A stretch of DNA of 64,000 nt from Streblospio benedicti (GCA_019095985.1 CM032661.1:5739227-5803226); one strand, 5' to 3'; positions 11,150 to 23,745 are shown, counted from the first letter of the stretch. The notes: a model not told the origin generated them from the sequence alone. Numbers and translations are program-made.

Positions 11150-11320
11150 CAATAATCCCCAACAAGCCGAGCCCCTGAGCTGCGTTTGTTGTTATCTGAC
11201 GAGCCCCCGTGGGCCGTAGTGACCTTCTGGGAGCCATGATGCCGCGATCAGCCAACACCAGCCGGCGATAATTGAAACCAATGTCGTTACGACACGCCCC
11301 TAGCCATGAGCAGCACAGTT
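11150..11320. promoter_or_regulatory. Candidate cis-regulatory island
   Basis: Repeat-free, GC-rich block with a GATAATTG homeobox-like motif near its right end. No splice signals. Confidence 0.25.
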
Positions 11321-11328
11321 TGGGTGCT

Positions 11329-11490
11329 CATAGGCAGATCCAGGGGGGGGGGGGGGCTTTTTAACCCTACTAATATATTTCATTTTCATAGGGTTTTTGG
11401 CATGTCCGCAATCGATCGCTCGTACAATAATCATGAGATCACTCTTAAGTGACCCCCGCCCCCTATTCCAAAAACCTGGATCTGTCAGTG
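11329..11490. mobile_element. MITE C copy 2 (hAT-like)
   Basis: Ends CATAGGCAGATCC and GGATCTGTCAGTG, with a long internal G-run after the left end. No clear target duplication. Confidence 0.7.
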
Positions 11491-12264
11491 TTACTGCTAT
11501 GATAGTTTTAAGTGTAAAATAATGTAAATGTATGGGTTTTATAATGACAGAGCAGAGTGTAGCCTGTAAGGGATCGGTTTGCTCAACACCCACTACCCAA
11601 ACGTGAATCAAACTCATGACCTCCTGGTCACAAAACCAACTCTTATTGTAGTTCACGGTTTGAATTGTAATAAACAACAACCAATCAGTATTGAACAGAG
11701 AATTTCGAGGGGCAGTTAAACCGCCTGAAAAATACTTTGCTGACAGAGGTTGGGTTCTTGCTGTGGGACTGAGGCTTAAGAAAACAGAGCAGTGAGTGTG
11801 AAGTGAGTAAGCCTTAATGGCACTTCTCCCTAATGTGCCCTTCGCCCATCAGCATAAAGGTCTCAGGCAAGGGGATCGCTTGTCTTATTTGTTTAGCAAG
11901 TGCTCAAATGGCCATGATTTTTCTACTCCAACGAAGCATTTTGAGTTCGGTTTTTTACTTCTTTTCATGATGAATTGAATTCGATTTGATGAATTTTACT
12001 TCTTCTGATGAATCCAGATGCTAATAACAGCTAATGTTAATCAGTAAAGGATGATTTCTTGTCGCACCATATTTTCAGCCATTGTCGAGCTTATTAAATT
12101 ATCTTTTCTAATCTTTTTTCTTTTAAAAGAAGAATAATTTGACTTCAATTATGTTTTGAAAGATGATGGCACCGTTTACAATTGCTGAGAAACGAAAGCA
12201 TCAAATGAAATAGCACACCATCAATGTAATTTCACTAATGATAAAAATCAGCAGATTTAAACAT
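11491..12264. other. Unique AT-rich sequence, nothing recognised
   Basis: No exon or repeat family found. Confidence 0.4.
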
Positions 12265-12592
12265 GTTGCAGCTCAATCTACTGTGCTATTTATGCATGCC
12301 ACAGTCAAAATACATACACTTAATGGTGTCTGTAGCCATTCAAATCGAGCTCATTTGCATATTTGGATTTGAAAACGAGTGCTTGCATTCATCCATTAAG
12401 GATATAATAACTGAGGATCCCACATGTTACTATGCACTATGTTAGAAAGCTATCTATAGATTGCTTTTCTAATGGTTAGGTGAGTAATCACCGAGTATAC
12501 AGAACAAAGTGATGTGATAATCAAACGGTTGGTTGTGTGCACAGAACAAAGTGATATAACTATTTAACCTTTGGTTGTGTGAACAGTACAAA
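12265..12592 (+). repeat. Repeat B copy 2, best preserved
   Basis: Contains GCCACAGTCAAAATACATA, the octamer-like CTCATTTGCATATTTG, GAGTGCTTGCATTCATCC, then two ~41-bp 3' units (ACAGAACAAAGTGAT ... GGTTGTGTG) at 12500-12540 and 12541-12582. Confidence 0.85.
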
Positions 12593-12689
12593 CAGTACTC
12601 CCTAACCTTCCATCAGGTGCATTTTGTCTCCAAAAAACCCACCTTCTTTACATGAGAACAAAGATAAGCAGATATTCCCCATCAGAAGT

Positions 12690-13330
12690 CGTTTTACACT
12701 ACAGTTGACAATTATACAAAGAAAATAGCGCGCGTAATTATAGCCAAAAGTCACGGCAGCGTCACAAATCTCCTATTGACATAATCGCAGCCAGCGAGGG
12801 CCGCTGATTTTCCGTTTCACCTGTCCAAGACTCTGACATAAAGTGCCGCGGATGTTTACTATTTCCAGTGCCATCCACAGGCATGAAATGAACGGTGTAT
12901 TGATATTGCGTCCTCTATTAGCACTGTTTGCTATTGGCCGACAATCCGATTCAACCACGTTGCCTTTTGTGCATGGTATTATCTCGTATTCATCGCGGGA
13001 ATCGCAACGGAAATGAAATGCTTGCCCGCCGTCGTTGTCGTTGTTATCGTACGGTGAATAGGGAGCCTGGTCAGATATCGCGGATCTACGGGAATCTCTT
13101 TTACATTATACATGCAATGTTCATTCAGTGTTACAATAATCTACCTGCGGGTTCAACAGCGGCTTTTACGGGTAAGTGGAGAAATTTGTCAGATTGGACT
13201 TAAGCCAAAAGCAAAAACAGTACTTGGTTTTTCTTACTTGGCTGTGTAAAATCGTACGTTAGACGCCACTCAACATTTCGGCAATGGGGCTTGTGATTGG
13301 TTGGATTTTTGACTAGCTTCCATGAATATT
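12690..13330. promoter_or_regulatory. Candidate cis-regulatory island (large)
   Basis: About 600 bp without any repeat family, with GC content raised over the flanks and several homeobox-like motifs (GCGTAATTATAG at 12733, CTATTGGCC CCAAT-box at 12932). No open frame has splice support. Confidence 0.3.
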
Positions 13331-13499
13331 AAGGCATTGAATCAAGGCTATGTACTACGCGTATAGTCGTGAGATATGACAGTCTGATTGGCCAAGACAA
13401 CTGATAAAGAGGACTAGTCTACAGGACTAGTATGGCAAAAACATTACTAATCCTACAAGAAAATGTTACCTGTCTTACATGTTCTACACATTTTGGCTT

Positions 13500-13625
13500 T
13501 GAGAAAAGATGGTTGTCTTGGGGACTGGTTGATTGGTTGACTATTTTATTGGTTGACTGACTGACTGGTAGATTGCCTAGTTGATTGATTGACTGTTTGA
13601 CTGGTAGATTGCATGGTTACTCACC
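13500..13625. repeat. (GATTGACT)n-like simple repeat
   Basis: Irregular TTGACTGA/TTGATTGG units. Confidence 0.7.
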
Positions 13626-13759
13626 CCCTTGCTGACTGCTAGAGGAGCGTCTCGCCGACAGCAACTCTGGAACGGAACAACACACCATGCAAAACAACAC
13701 CAACACGGGGGTGAAAGGGCAACATGCAAAACGTGTGTGTGAGGGGTGGGTGCAGGGAG

Positions 13760-14300
13760 GGGGTTGAAGAGGTTATAAGGGGTCAAGAAATTGCATCCCT
13801 CTTTTGTTGAGTGCTTTATTTCCACATCCCACATTTTTTCAATTTTCTTTCTTCCCATTTTCCAATTCCTTGAAATTCCTTGAAATCCCAAATCACCCTT
13901 TTGTTTTTAGCCTATTTCCCTTCATCCCCATTTTTTTGGCCTTTTTGCACATAATACGATGATTGTTCATCCTTTCTTCTCAATGTCAACTTCCTTGAAA
14001 CCTCATATCCCAGATTTCTTAAGCGTTTTTCCCACATCCCTCTATTTTGCGACTATTTTCTAACCAATTCCCACTTTCTTGAAATCCTACATCCTAGATT
14101 TTTAGCCTCTTTCCCCACACCCCTCTACTTACGACCTTCCTTTCCGAATCCCAATTCCTTGAATACAACATCTCAGACCGTTTCCCACATTCCTCTATTT
14201 TTAACCTTTTTTAACCCCAACAACCCACCCCACCCCACATTTATCTATTTTTGACCCTTTTTAACCCCAACAACCCCCCCCCCCTTCCCACCCCACACAC
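13760..14300. repeat. Pyrimidine-rich minisatellite
   Basis: About six degenerate units of 75-85 bp. Each has a CCTTGAAATCC segment, CCCACAT(C)CC and CTATTTTTGACC. Its left edge (GGTTATAAGGGGTCAAGAA) matches sequence at 50845 and 51000, so the family is dispersed. Confidence 0.75.
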
Positions 14301-14683
14301 AAGGTGATAAAACTGCTCCTGTTCTAAACAGACACCACAGCCGTCTCAGTCAGTGCGACACTGTGATGGATCAGCGCGGGAGAGTAACACATCTCCCCCG
14401 AACACTCCATCACGCCCGCACAGCCGACCAATTGCCTCAAAGTGGCCATCTGACAGGCGCGCCAGCGTTTATCTGAAAGCTACATTAGTTAGGGCTTGTG
14501 GATGGAGTCGCCCGCTAATGGACCGGTGGCAGACACCGATGTGACACGCGCAATCATGCCACGATGCATCTACGCCAATCGCGGGCCATGCACACAGACA
14601 CAGTGTATATAGGGTTTGGCAGTGCAGTAGAAACCTCGCGATTAAGATTGTACAGGGGTGAGGGGCGGGGACTGACCACAATA

Positions 14684-14927
14684 CAGTAAAATCTTGTTAT
14701 CTTGATATTGCTTGTCTCACAATACAGTAAAATCTCATAGTCTCGATATTGCTTGTCTCAAAGTTAGGTCTCTATCTCTATATCGCTTACATCGAAGTTA
14801 GGTTATCTTGATACTGCTGATCTTAAGTGTTCTTGTATTTGGAGGGTAGTTTCATGTCAATCCAATTACAATATGAACAAATTTATGTTGAATATTGGCA
14901 GATCTGAGATAACGAGTTTATACTGTA
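14684..14927. mobile_element. Family E MITE (pogo/Tc1-like ends)
   Basis: Begins CAGTAAAATCTT and ends GAGTTTATACTG, flanked by TA. The first ~38 bp (CAGTAAAATCT ... GATATTGCTTGTCTCA) is duplicated in tandem. It shares its right TACTGTA with the next family D copy. Confidence 0.7.
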
Positions 14928-15064
14928 TTAAAGAGGTGGTCTCTATATGGAGGTTGATTTTGGTCACTTTATCTAGAAAGAGAGTTTGGGGTTTGGGGCA
15001 AAAATGGTCTTACTACGGGGGTGGTCTCTTTAATGAGGGGGTCTTAATTAGAGGTTCTACTGTA
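14928..15064 (-). mobile_element. Family D MITE
   Basis: Joined directly to the end of a family E copy. Ends TTAGAGGTTCTACTG-TA; the left terminus is missing. Confidence 0.8.
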
Positions 15065-15880
15065 CTCCGTGACATGCTGAAAACAAGGGAGCAACATGCA
15101 TGACATCGATAGCTTTGGGAAGATTATACTTAATTAGATTAGATTTAATGTCATATAAACTAAACTAATGCAACATTTGTACCATGACACTGCAAAATAT
15201 CTATTTTAAACAACGCTCTTAATGATGCATTAAATTCATTTCATTGCAAATTCTCGTGCTTTAAGCATCCCATCCTACCATAAACAGAATTATCAATGTC
15301 AGATGGTTTTTGTTGCTATCCAATTAGTTTAGTTCATATAACAAAGTTAGACATTGACAGCTTGCATCTTTCTGTACTCGTCACTGCTGAAGCTTCAAAT
15401 ATACAGCTTTTTTTAAAACGCAATCTGTGAAGCATCTTTTACCTTTATGAAGTGGACTCAGTAAAACACAGAAACTACCTATCGTAGAATACAACACATG
15501 AAGGAATCTGAGCACAGGCATTAGCATCAGAGTTTGTGCACGTAAATACTAGCAGGAGTTTATAAGAGAGGGGAATACTCCCCTTTATAAATTCCTCATA
15601 ATAGCATTAGCAGAAGAAAAATCTGGCTTAGAACTGTCTTTTCGAGACTGTAATTTCCAACATTTCATATTGAACCATGGACTTTTATTAACTGTTTCCG
15701 TTTTCGAGACTCAAGTATCCTTTTCAAACATTAAAATAACAAACATAAACAGTTACAGTTAATAAATAGATTCTACATATATATCAAAACTTATCTATTT
15801 GAAGTTAGAGTAGCAGAAAAAAAAACATATAAATGAAACCATCATATCATATATAACATTACATCATTTTCATATATGAT
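15065..15880. other. AT-rich sequence, nothing recognised
   Basis: No repeat family or exon seen. Confidence 0.4.
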
Positions 15881-15929
15881 AAAAAAAAAATATTTCCAAC
15901 GCGTCTACAAACAACGATACCAGTGCCTG

Positions 15930-16330
15930 TGCTTCCAACAAAAAATCGACAAACAAACAACCATGTTCTCTCCCCAACAAGCAACACGACCATCAGCAAA
16001 TCGCAGCTCGCAGCTTTCAGACCGCCGCGCATTAGGCGAGTGTTTTTACGTCGTGCACCCAGCAGGGGCCGCGAGTCATCCATCAGGGACGAGCCGGTCA
16101 ATGGGGGGTTAATCAAAGAGATGCGACTGCTCCGGAAGCGCCATAGATCGCTGGGCATTGTGCGGGAGATGGGTTTAGCGTGTCTGTCCGTGTCCGCTCG
16201 GCTGACTGTCCCGACGTCACAGCGCGCGGCTGACTGCCCTGATGGCTAAGTGCGTATAATGTTGTGTGTCCACGGCCATTGAGTTTGCACACGGCCGCCC
16301 TAGAACGGGCACGATATGGTGCAGGGGGGA
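15930..16330. promoter_or_regulatory. Candidate cis-regulatory island with CTCF-like site
   Basis: GC-rich, repeat-free block. CCAGCAGGGGCCGC at 16061-16074 matches the CTCF core except for one base. Overlapping 99-108-codon frames on both strands are a by-product of GC content; no splice sites fit. Confidence 0.3.
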
Positions 16331-16935
16331 ACTCTGGTAACGAGACCGGCTTTTTATTGAGACCACCTTTGTGATAGGACCATTTTGAGTAGTATCTATA
16401 GAGTATAGGCCTAGTATTTAAACGTATAACGACCACTTCTCTATTGAGACCGCTTAAAGGATTTTTGCCCCCATTATGGAGGTCTGAATAGAGAGGTTGA
16501 TGCATGATTTATAACTTGCAAGAGAAGTATTTATGTAGAACCTCCAGTAAAAAGACCAGCTCTCTATGGAGACCACCTCTGTAATAGGAACCTTTTAAGT
16601 AATATTAATAGAGTTTCTACTGTACATATTGAGGTTGAAAAGACCAGCTCATTGTTGAGACCACTTCTACAATAAGACATTTTTCACAGTCTAAAACTTA
16701 CAAAAGGAGACTACCACAAAACTCTGTAAAGAGACCACCTCTCTATTAGACCACCTCTATAATAAAACAATTTTTCGCGGTACCAAACCTTTGTAAAAGC
16801 TGCCACAGTAAACCCCCTTAAAGAAACCACCTCTATAATGGGATCATCTTTCATAACCACAAACCCCCCCCAAAGAGACCATCTCTATATTGAGACCAAA
16901 ACGCCCCCCAGCGGTCCTAACAGACCGGTCCCCCT
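16331..16935 (+). repeat. Tandem cluster of about four degraded family D copies
   Basis: Repeated GAGACCACCT...ATAATAGGACCATTTT segments at about 16340, 16550, 16650 and 16730-16900. Only the unit at 16540-16624 keeps a terminal TTTCTACTG-TA. Confidence 0.8.
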
Positions 16936-17420
16936 GTCCTGCGCCTGTAGAAGCCCATCAACTCCACTGAGTAACTGGAGGCAGCAATAACTGTGCAATG
17001 TACTTGACTCGCAATAACGCAGGCCAATTGGTGTTTGCTGTGAGCGCTGATGGCTCTACACTTGTCTGTCACGGCGGGGACAGGGGAGGGGCATTAGACT
17101 CAGTGGGTGACTTTGAGCAAGTTTGTTGAGTTTTAGAACTGGCCCCACGTTTAATATGGTCAGTTTTTTGCTTGCTGACTTATATACAGTTGAAGTAGCT
17201 CTTGAGTTTCATCTCGTGTTATTGGGGGTAGCACTAAGTGGCTTGAAGCCTGGATGTTAATTTATGATTACATATATTAGATGGGACACACATATTGTAA
17301 CCAGAATGACCCCTTGTATAATATGCAGTCTGCTAATTGGTAATCAATCATTTTTCTTTTCTTTTTTACTAATTAGTTATCTGATATATTAATTCGGCAA
17401 AGTTTCTTCCCTCAGTTTTC
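16936..17420. other. Unique sequence, nothing recognised
   Basis: A GC-moderate patch at 16940-17100, then AT-rich. No exon found. Confidence 0.4.
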
Positions 17421-17550
17421 TATTATAAAGACCACCAAAGGACTTAAGTGGAAAGTTTAATATGGAGGTTTAAAGTAGTCACTTTGTGAAGTTTGGGGAC
17501 TATGAGAAATGATCTTATTATAGAGGTGGTCTGTTTATAGGGGTGTTTGT
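17421..17550 (-). mobile_element. Family D MITE, degraded
   Basis: Keeps GTTTGGGGACTATGAGAAAT and TTATTATAGAGGTGGTCT; both termini are lost. Confidence 0.65.
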
Positions 17551-17713
17551 CAAGTTCAGGACAGCAGAATAGAGGAGGAATTTGTCAAGAGCAGCATCAA
17601 CCTTAAGTGTGGTGGGTGACATTTTTTATAGCCTAAATAAAACCTGATTGGGTTGCTTTAGGGAAAGAACATGGTTTCAATAAAACTAGCACAAAATAAT
17701 CCTCTTGAGCATA

Positions 17714-17864
17714 CAGTAAAACTTATTATCTCAATATTGCTTACATTATACTTCTGTTATCTTGAGGTTAGTTTAATTTCCCTTTAATAACATTAAAAGC
17801 ATGTATCAGTTGCTTATCTCGAATATGTTACTTTTTAGGATTGAGATAATGAGTTTTTACTGTA
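17714..17864. mobile_element. Family E MITE
   Basis: Starts CAGTAAAACTTATTATCTC and ends GAGATAATGAGTTTTTACTG, flanked by TA. It is about 151 bp, with the inner AAGCATGTATCAGTTG segment shared with the copy at 54039. Confidence 0.8.
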
Positions 17865-19767
17865 CAACTAGACATTAGAATAAGAATAATGCAAAAACTT
17901 TTACAAACTACTGTGAAATGCAAATCATTGTGTGAAGACAACAACATTATAGGTAAACGTGACACATTCAAGAACATTAAATCTACCTTGATAATTAAAC
18001 CACAACATATACTATCAAACAAAACACCAATGATGTATTATTTAAGATAAATGCACATGCATCTTAACCAAATAGTTAAAAGGAATATATAACCATGCCT
18101 AAAAACAAAAAACAAACATGCAAGTCTACATTTCTTTCACCATGTAGTGTTATGGAGCTGAAGAAAAGTTCCAAGTTATCAAAGTAGGATTTTTAGAAAA
18201 CAATTCAAATTTTGAAATTTGTAAGAAAAAAATGGAAAAATGGAAGCAAAAAGAAAAAAACCCACACTATTATAAATAAGTAAAGCATGTACAAACACCA
18301 CTAGAAACTAAATCTACAAGATGACCAATCGAAACTAAAACTTGAAACTGGTGGATAAAAAATTTGAGATATCTGAAATTTAGTTATTGGAATATTTAAA
18401 AATGTAACATAACTTCTTCAGGGTGTGCCATAAATTGCTAGTTATCCGTAAATTTGAGTTATCAGAATTTGTGACAATCGGGTCCTTCTGTAAATCAAGT
18501 CAGGAAAGTGTTATTGAGTTAGTAGAAAATCTACATGTAAATGGTTTTCTATATATTGATACTGATGTGATGTTTTAAGTTTATGTTGTTGTACTGTTGT
18601 TCTAACCATACATATTTTTTGTTGTTACTGAAATGACACTTCTAAACTCACTTTAAAAAAACAATGGCTATCGTTTCTTAGTTTTATTCACAAACTACAT
18701 TATATCAATAAGAGCACTTGATGTGACGACAACGAGACAACATCGATACAAGGCTTTGTATTAAAAATTAAGTACTTAAACCTTAAAGAAGTTATGCATT
18801 TGTTAGGCTGTAAGTACTATAGTGTACTGGTTCCCTAATCCTACAGTGGCCTTAGTAAGATGAGAAAGATGAAAACATTAACCTAATCCAGGTGTGTTAC
18901 TATAAACTACTTTATACTGTAGGATTTGACCACGAGATTGTCGTGTCAATGCAACTTAACTAGGATAAATCAGACTCACTTTATACTCTGCATTCTTTTT
19001 TGAGAACGCCGCTCGACCAATCAGCGTGGGTTATTGGCGGTGATTTTTGCACGGAATGATAGAATCTGCATTCTTCCGCACTGGATAACTTACAGAAAAA
19101 CTAGTTTTGTTACATACTGTGATGAGTCTCTTATTAATATTGCAGTGTTGTTTCATTGCTAATTTTACTGTTTATCATTACTACTGCAGAACGCAATGAG
19201 TTTCCAATATAATTATAGAGTTTCTTTTCATAGTTAACTATGTTCAATACTAGTTAAGATATATGTACTCTACATTGATGTCGTAAACTTATTCAGTTAT
19301 ATCTGTATCATTATTAACAGCAGAATAAGAAATGAGGCTGTATTAAATAACAAGCACTCAGATAACATTGGTCTGTAGCTGTTTAACTATTAACTGATAT
19401 AATGTCATAATAATAGCGTTTTTAACTTACACCTACTTGTTCATTGTGTTGTCTTTCATCTAAATACCCATAAAAACTCGATCCCTTTCAGCAAACGCAT
19501 TTGTTCCACATAAAATATGGATAACTACAAGTGCTATGATAAATTGAATGTAAACAAGCTAATTGTTCGCCTCATCTTTAATTCTGCTCTAACGATTGTC
19601 GTATTAATGGCAAATGGTAATAATAAGCGTAAAAACAAGACAGAACAAAACCGTTCGTGAATAATTAAAAATAACATTCCATGGGCACCACTTGTGGTTC
19701 CGGAATAATAGTAATCTGTCACACTAACAGTTGTAAAGACACGTTTGTATAAAAAAATGTATCCAGA
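17865..19767. other. Long AT-rich stretch, nothing recognised
   Basis: About 1.9 kb with no exon, repeat family or RNA gene that I can support. Confidence 0.5.
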
Positions 19768-20172
19768 GACCATTCAGAAATTATGCAAGGGGGATGGGGG
19801 AGGTAGGAGGATTCATTTACTTTTATAACTTTTATCACAGAGAATTGAGGGTGCCAGCCAATTTTTTCATACAGTTTTAAATGGTGCACCATCAAGGTTT
19901 TTCACAGATGTTAAAGTAAACTCTTCGCTTTATTAAAATGAAACATATGAAAGAAATGATCCATTTGAACTCCTATCTCCTTTAATTCATTGATATGTTG
20001 TACATGTCATTTTTTGTGAGTCACCAATTAAATTATATAATGAGGGGATATCATTTTTTTTTCATGTGAATTTGAGGGGGGGGGGGGGATCAATTTTTTC
20101 ACATTTAGATATCAGTTTAATGGAAATTTTTGAAAATCCTCCCCTCCCTCTCTCATAATTTCTGAATGGTCC
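19768..20172. mobile_element. MITE I, ~405 bp TIR element
   Basis: Ends GACCATTCAGAAATTATG and CATAATTTCTGAATGGTC are perfect 18-bp inverted repeats, each followed inward by G-rich (left) or C-rich (right) runs. No coding capacity. Superfamily not assigned. Confidence 0.8.
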
Positions 20173-21175
20173 TTTGCTGTTGAAATATAGTGTATTCTTA
20201 CCCTTTGACAGTGCTGAATGCAAAGTAAATGGATGAGTGTTGTTAGAGATCTAGTGAATGTTTTTATTTTTTAAGTTTTTGTCTTTCATCATTATATGAA
20301 AATTGATGAGACAGATGTAAAAATATTTGTAAAGGAATATTCATTGTAAACTGTCTCGTCTAAAAATCTAAAATTCTAAAGAAAAAGCACAGGAAAGTGA
20401 AATGTATTGAAAAGTAGAATATTTACAGACTATGATGAAGATTTGCCTTAATAATAATATCAAAATAGTACAGATATCAATATATACAAAGTAAAATTGT
20501 TAAAACTATGTTAGTAGCCTAATTAAAAAGCAAGAATTACAAAACAAGTTTTGATTAGCACTAGCAAGATCACTATAGTATAGTAATGCCCAAATTGTTG
20601 AAAGCAAATCTATCACTCTCAAAACTGTGGTTAGTAACAAGAAAAACGACAACCTTCATCCAACAGCCCATCAAAAATATTAGCAAAAGGTCCTCATTCT
20701 TGAGCGATACAATCAGTTACAAATACACTGTATACAACCACCTAAATGCCCATGGGTCCTGTAGGTTGGAAAATTGACAATTTACAGGTTTGAAGGTGAA
20801 TTTAAATTGGAAATTCAATGGTTCAGAGTTTAATATGGTCCAAATTTGGGGGCTTGGCATTTACATGGGAGTCTTACATGGTTGCATCCGAGCAATTAGA
20901 CGGAAAAAAAATAACAATGGGCTTTTGGATGAGAGTTAATTAGTGCACAACTTTCAATCAGAGGTCTAAACAGTAATACTTTCTCATCGATCTAATCTGA
21001 TTTTATGTATACCGCTTGTGACAAAAGTTATACACAGCACATATGAAGGTAATATAGACTAATATAACAAACAAAAAAACATACTGACTTACAATATCAT
21101 TATCATCTTTGTCATTAGTTGTAGAGTTATTACATAATATTTTGATGCACACTGAAGTATCACATTTTCTTACAA
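20173..21175. other. AT-rich sequence, nothing recognised
   Basis: No exon or repeat family seen. Confidence 0.45.
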
Positions 21176-21443
21176 CAGTAGAACCTCCAATTAGGACCAC
21201 CTATATAAAAGACCACCTCAATAATAAGACCACCTTTATAATAAGACCATTTCTCATGGTCCCCAGCCTTCATAAAAAGACCAGAATGAACCTTTGTATG
21301 GAGACCACCTCTATAATGAGACCATTTCTCTCAATACAAAGTCTTCACAAAGGGACCAACGCAAACCTCTTTAAAGAGACCACCTCTATTGAGACAGCTT
21401 AAGATCATCCCAGGGGTGGTCTTAATAGAAAGGTTCTACTGTA
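21176..21443 (+). mobile_element. Family D MITE, expanded
   Basis: Full termini (CAGTAGAACCTCC; AAAGGTTCTACTG-TA), but the inner block 'CCTCTATAAT(A)AGACCATTTCTC' through 'CCTTCATAAA' occurs twice. It is 268 bp instead of about 180. Confidence 0.9.
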
Positions 21444-22360
21444 GTTATTGCACAATGTCCAACTTATTAACAAGAACATAACTAAAACAACGTGAACAAT
21501 AATAAGTATAATTACTGATACAGAATTATACAATTACTTATGGATTGAACAATTAATAATTTAACAGAGAACAACTAACTTGAACGCATTACCTTCTATG
21601 ATTTCACGGGGTCTAATGTATATCCCAGTGTATCCTTCATATTATTATAAAGTGTCAGTATTAAGTCCATAATTCATCTTCTTATAGTTTAATATCATTG
21701 CAATTCATCAGTATTCAAAGTCCATAAGTATTCTTCTAACATTAAGTACGAAAAAATTACGAATGTTCATGATAATCACATAAAATACAAGTAATGGAAT
21801 TATCAGATCTGAATGACTAGATAGCAATTTAATGTTCACAAAATACTCATCATTTTGAATGAAAAAAATCCTTCAATAACATGACCTAGCTTGAGAATTA
21901 TATCTCTGACAATTGAGGTCTTTGATGTCTCACCGACGTAAGTACTTGAGCATTTTTCATTCTCAGTTCCTGCACAACTTATTTGTTAAAACACCCGGCA
22001 GATCTCTTCTTTCCTCACTGGGTGAGCATTTGTAAATGTAAATGTATATGTACTCGTTTACAAGTATGGATCCAAGTCTTGCTCTCACGACTTTACATTT
22101 TACACCAGGTCATTGGCACACTTCTTAATCAATTGATCGTTTTTCACATACTTGCTTAAAGCTTTGGAAAACTCAACAAATTTAAAGTGCTCCGTAATAG
22201 GAAGATCTCTGCATGGTGTTTTAACAAATAAGCTGTATGAGAAGTGAGAATGAATGACGACATTTAGCTTCATATAATCAACTATATCAAAAACAACCAA
22301 ACGCTTCAACATTGCCGCTAAGTTTAGACATTTCAAAATAGCTAACAACGCATCTTTGCC
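21444..22360. other. 3' flank of Sowah, nothing recognised
   Basis: AT-rich. ACACCAGGTCATTGGCA at 22103 recurs at 42527, so a small dispersed repeat may be present. Confidence 0.4.
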
Positions 22361-22452
22361 ACGCCAAATCCATTCATTTTATTTTCAAAATAAACTATGT
22401 TTTAAACTACACCAAATCGATTCTTTCTTTTTCAAAATAAACTACATGTTTA
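22361..22452 (-). repeat. Short tandem duplication in Sowah 3' UTR
   Basis: Two ~45-bp units. Each has CCAAATC, ATTC and TTTTCAAAATAAACTA in the same order (22367-22402 and 22411-22450). They sit right after the stop codon, so probably in the 3' UTR. Confidence 0.6.
22378..22383 (-). promoter_or_regulatory. Candidate Sowah polyadenylation signal
   Basis: AATAAA on the minus strand, about 85 bp after the Sowah stop codon. It is the only perfect hexamer I noticed close to the stop. Two earlier AATAAAC-less variants (TTTATTTTGAAA context) lie within a small tandem duplication. The true 3' UTR could be longer. Confidence 0.4.
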
Positions 22453-22467
22453 ATCAAACTGCAAAGT

Positions 22468-22973
22468 TTAGACCTCTGATTCGGCAAACTCGTCTATGAC
22501 AGGAAAAGCAGGCACGTGAGTGGTTAGTGAAGAAGCATTAGTACAAGGCGGTGGGGAGGAAACGGAACCGACGACGTCAAAATCCCCCGAGTTTGACGGC
22601 GTCGGCGACGCCAAACAATCGTTGCCTGGCAACGACGTAACCGACGGCGATGGCGACATCGTTGCCATTGGCGACCACAAGGGGGACATTATGGCTCCGG
22701 GCGAGAGCAGCGGTAGCGGCTCGCCGTCTGTATAATCCTGCAGCGAGAGGTGCATGATCACGAGCGAGCCGCGACGTCCGCCCGAGCGGAACCGCGACGC
22801 CACACTCCCCCCGCCATTGGACAAGGAGGACGTTGTGTTAGAGTTAGCGAGGAGGTCGGAGAGGTTATCGGCTGAGGCGGCGCGGAGCTTACGTTGGGAG
22901 CGCGTGGACGCAGCGTTTCGCAGGTACTGCTTCGCCTTGCGCCCGCTGTAGTCACGGATGTTCGGGTCGGCGC
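22468..22973 (-). CDS. Sowah: Sowah (sosondowah ankyrin-repeat protein), last coding exon
   Basis: Final coding exon of a SOWAH-family protein. A clean acceptor (TTATTCCAG) precedes it. Its first two bases, GC, complete a glycine codon begun by the G that ends the exon at 43521, giving Y-G-A-D-P-N-I-R-D-Y-S-G-R-K-A-K-Q-Y-L. The ADPNxRDYSG(R/K)KAxQYL segment just after the second ankyrin repeat is what I recognise as the SOWAH signature. The remaining ~140 residues are low-complexity: basic stretches (SQRKLRAAS, GGRRGSL, both kinase-like RxxS/RRxS sites), then a Ser/Pro-rich tail (SPGAIMSPLWSP) ending in acidic EFAESEV and a TAA stop at 22470-22468. There are 167 full codons plus the split glycine. 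An upstream in-frame ATG at about 23004 lies in the intron and is not a start. Codons are G/C-rich at third positions, unlike the AT-rich flanks. Sowah function is poorly known; a cytoplasmic or scaffold role would be inference. Confidence 0.93.
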
Positions 22974-23033
22974 CTGGAATAACAGAGGGGAAAAAATCGT
23001 TCAAACTTTACAATTCAATGGATTGTGAAGATA

Positions 23034-23213
23034 CAGTGGAATCTCTGATTAAGACCACCTCTCTATTGAGACCACCTCTATAATGAGAACACTTTTTACG
23101 GGCCTAAACCTTCATAAAGTTACCAAACTGCACCTCTGTATAGAGACCACCTCTCTATTGAGACAAACTAACACTGGTCCCTAAGGTGGTCCTAATAGAG
23201 AGGTTATACTGTA
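23034..23213 (+). mobile_element. Family D MITE
   Basis: Full length (180 bp): TA-CAGTGGAATCTC ... GAGGTTATACTG-TA. It lies 60 bp inside the Sowah intron acceptor. Confidence 0.9.
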
Positions 23214-23274
23214 GGCCTACAATGTGCACTTTATGATTCTGTCAGTGAATTTTGTATTTTATGCTGTAATGGGC

Positions 23275-23412
23275 ATGGGTCTAATAGATCCTGGTGACAG
23301 AAAGGCTTGGCGAGGATTGTTGAGATGTAGACCGGGCAGCCAGGCCACACCCTCTGGATGAGGATTAATTAGGGCCTGGCCAAATAAACTTAGAATTTGA
23401 TTGATTGATTCA
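23275..23412 (+). repeat. Repeat G copy 2 with TGATT tail
   Basis: GAGATGTAGACCGGGCAGCC then CACACCCTCTGGATGAGGAT, ending in TTGATTGATTGATT. A short-tandem 3' tail of this type is usual for CR1/L2-like LINEs and the SINEs they mobilise. Confidence 0.7.
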
Positions 23413-23650
23413 TTGTGCATTGCATTGTTTTGTGCTGATTATAAAGGAGTTAAATTGTACATGACATATATATGTACTTCTTGATTGTATTGTATTACCA
23501 CATGCTACACTTTATCCCATATAATAAGTTATAGCACCACCTAATAATTTTTCAATTGATGCGTCCATGACAAGAAATATATTCAAAGAATCAATTGGTG
23601 ACTCAAAATAGTTTTGTACTCAGTCAAATTTTTGTATGTTCAAATAGTGA

Positions 23651-23745
23651 ACAGACCACTACAAACTTCAATAAAGAGACCACCTCTCTGTTAAGACCAC
23701 TTGAGGTCAGCCCTTTAGTTGTCCTAATAGAGAGGTTCTACTGTA
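23651..23745 (+). mobile_element. Family D MITE, 5' truncated
   Basis: Intact 3' end (AGAGAGGTTCTACTG-TA); the left half is absent. Confidence 0.8.

Noticed and set aside
13760-14300. CRISPR-like array of direct repeats
   Set aside because: Units are degenerate, with no constant repeat or unique spacers. It is a eukaryotic pyrimidine-rich minisatellite.
15859-16249. Overlapping 78-108 codon frames on both strands
   Set aside because: Typical of GC-rich non-coding DNA; no splice sites, no family, and frames on opposite strands are equally open.
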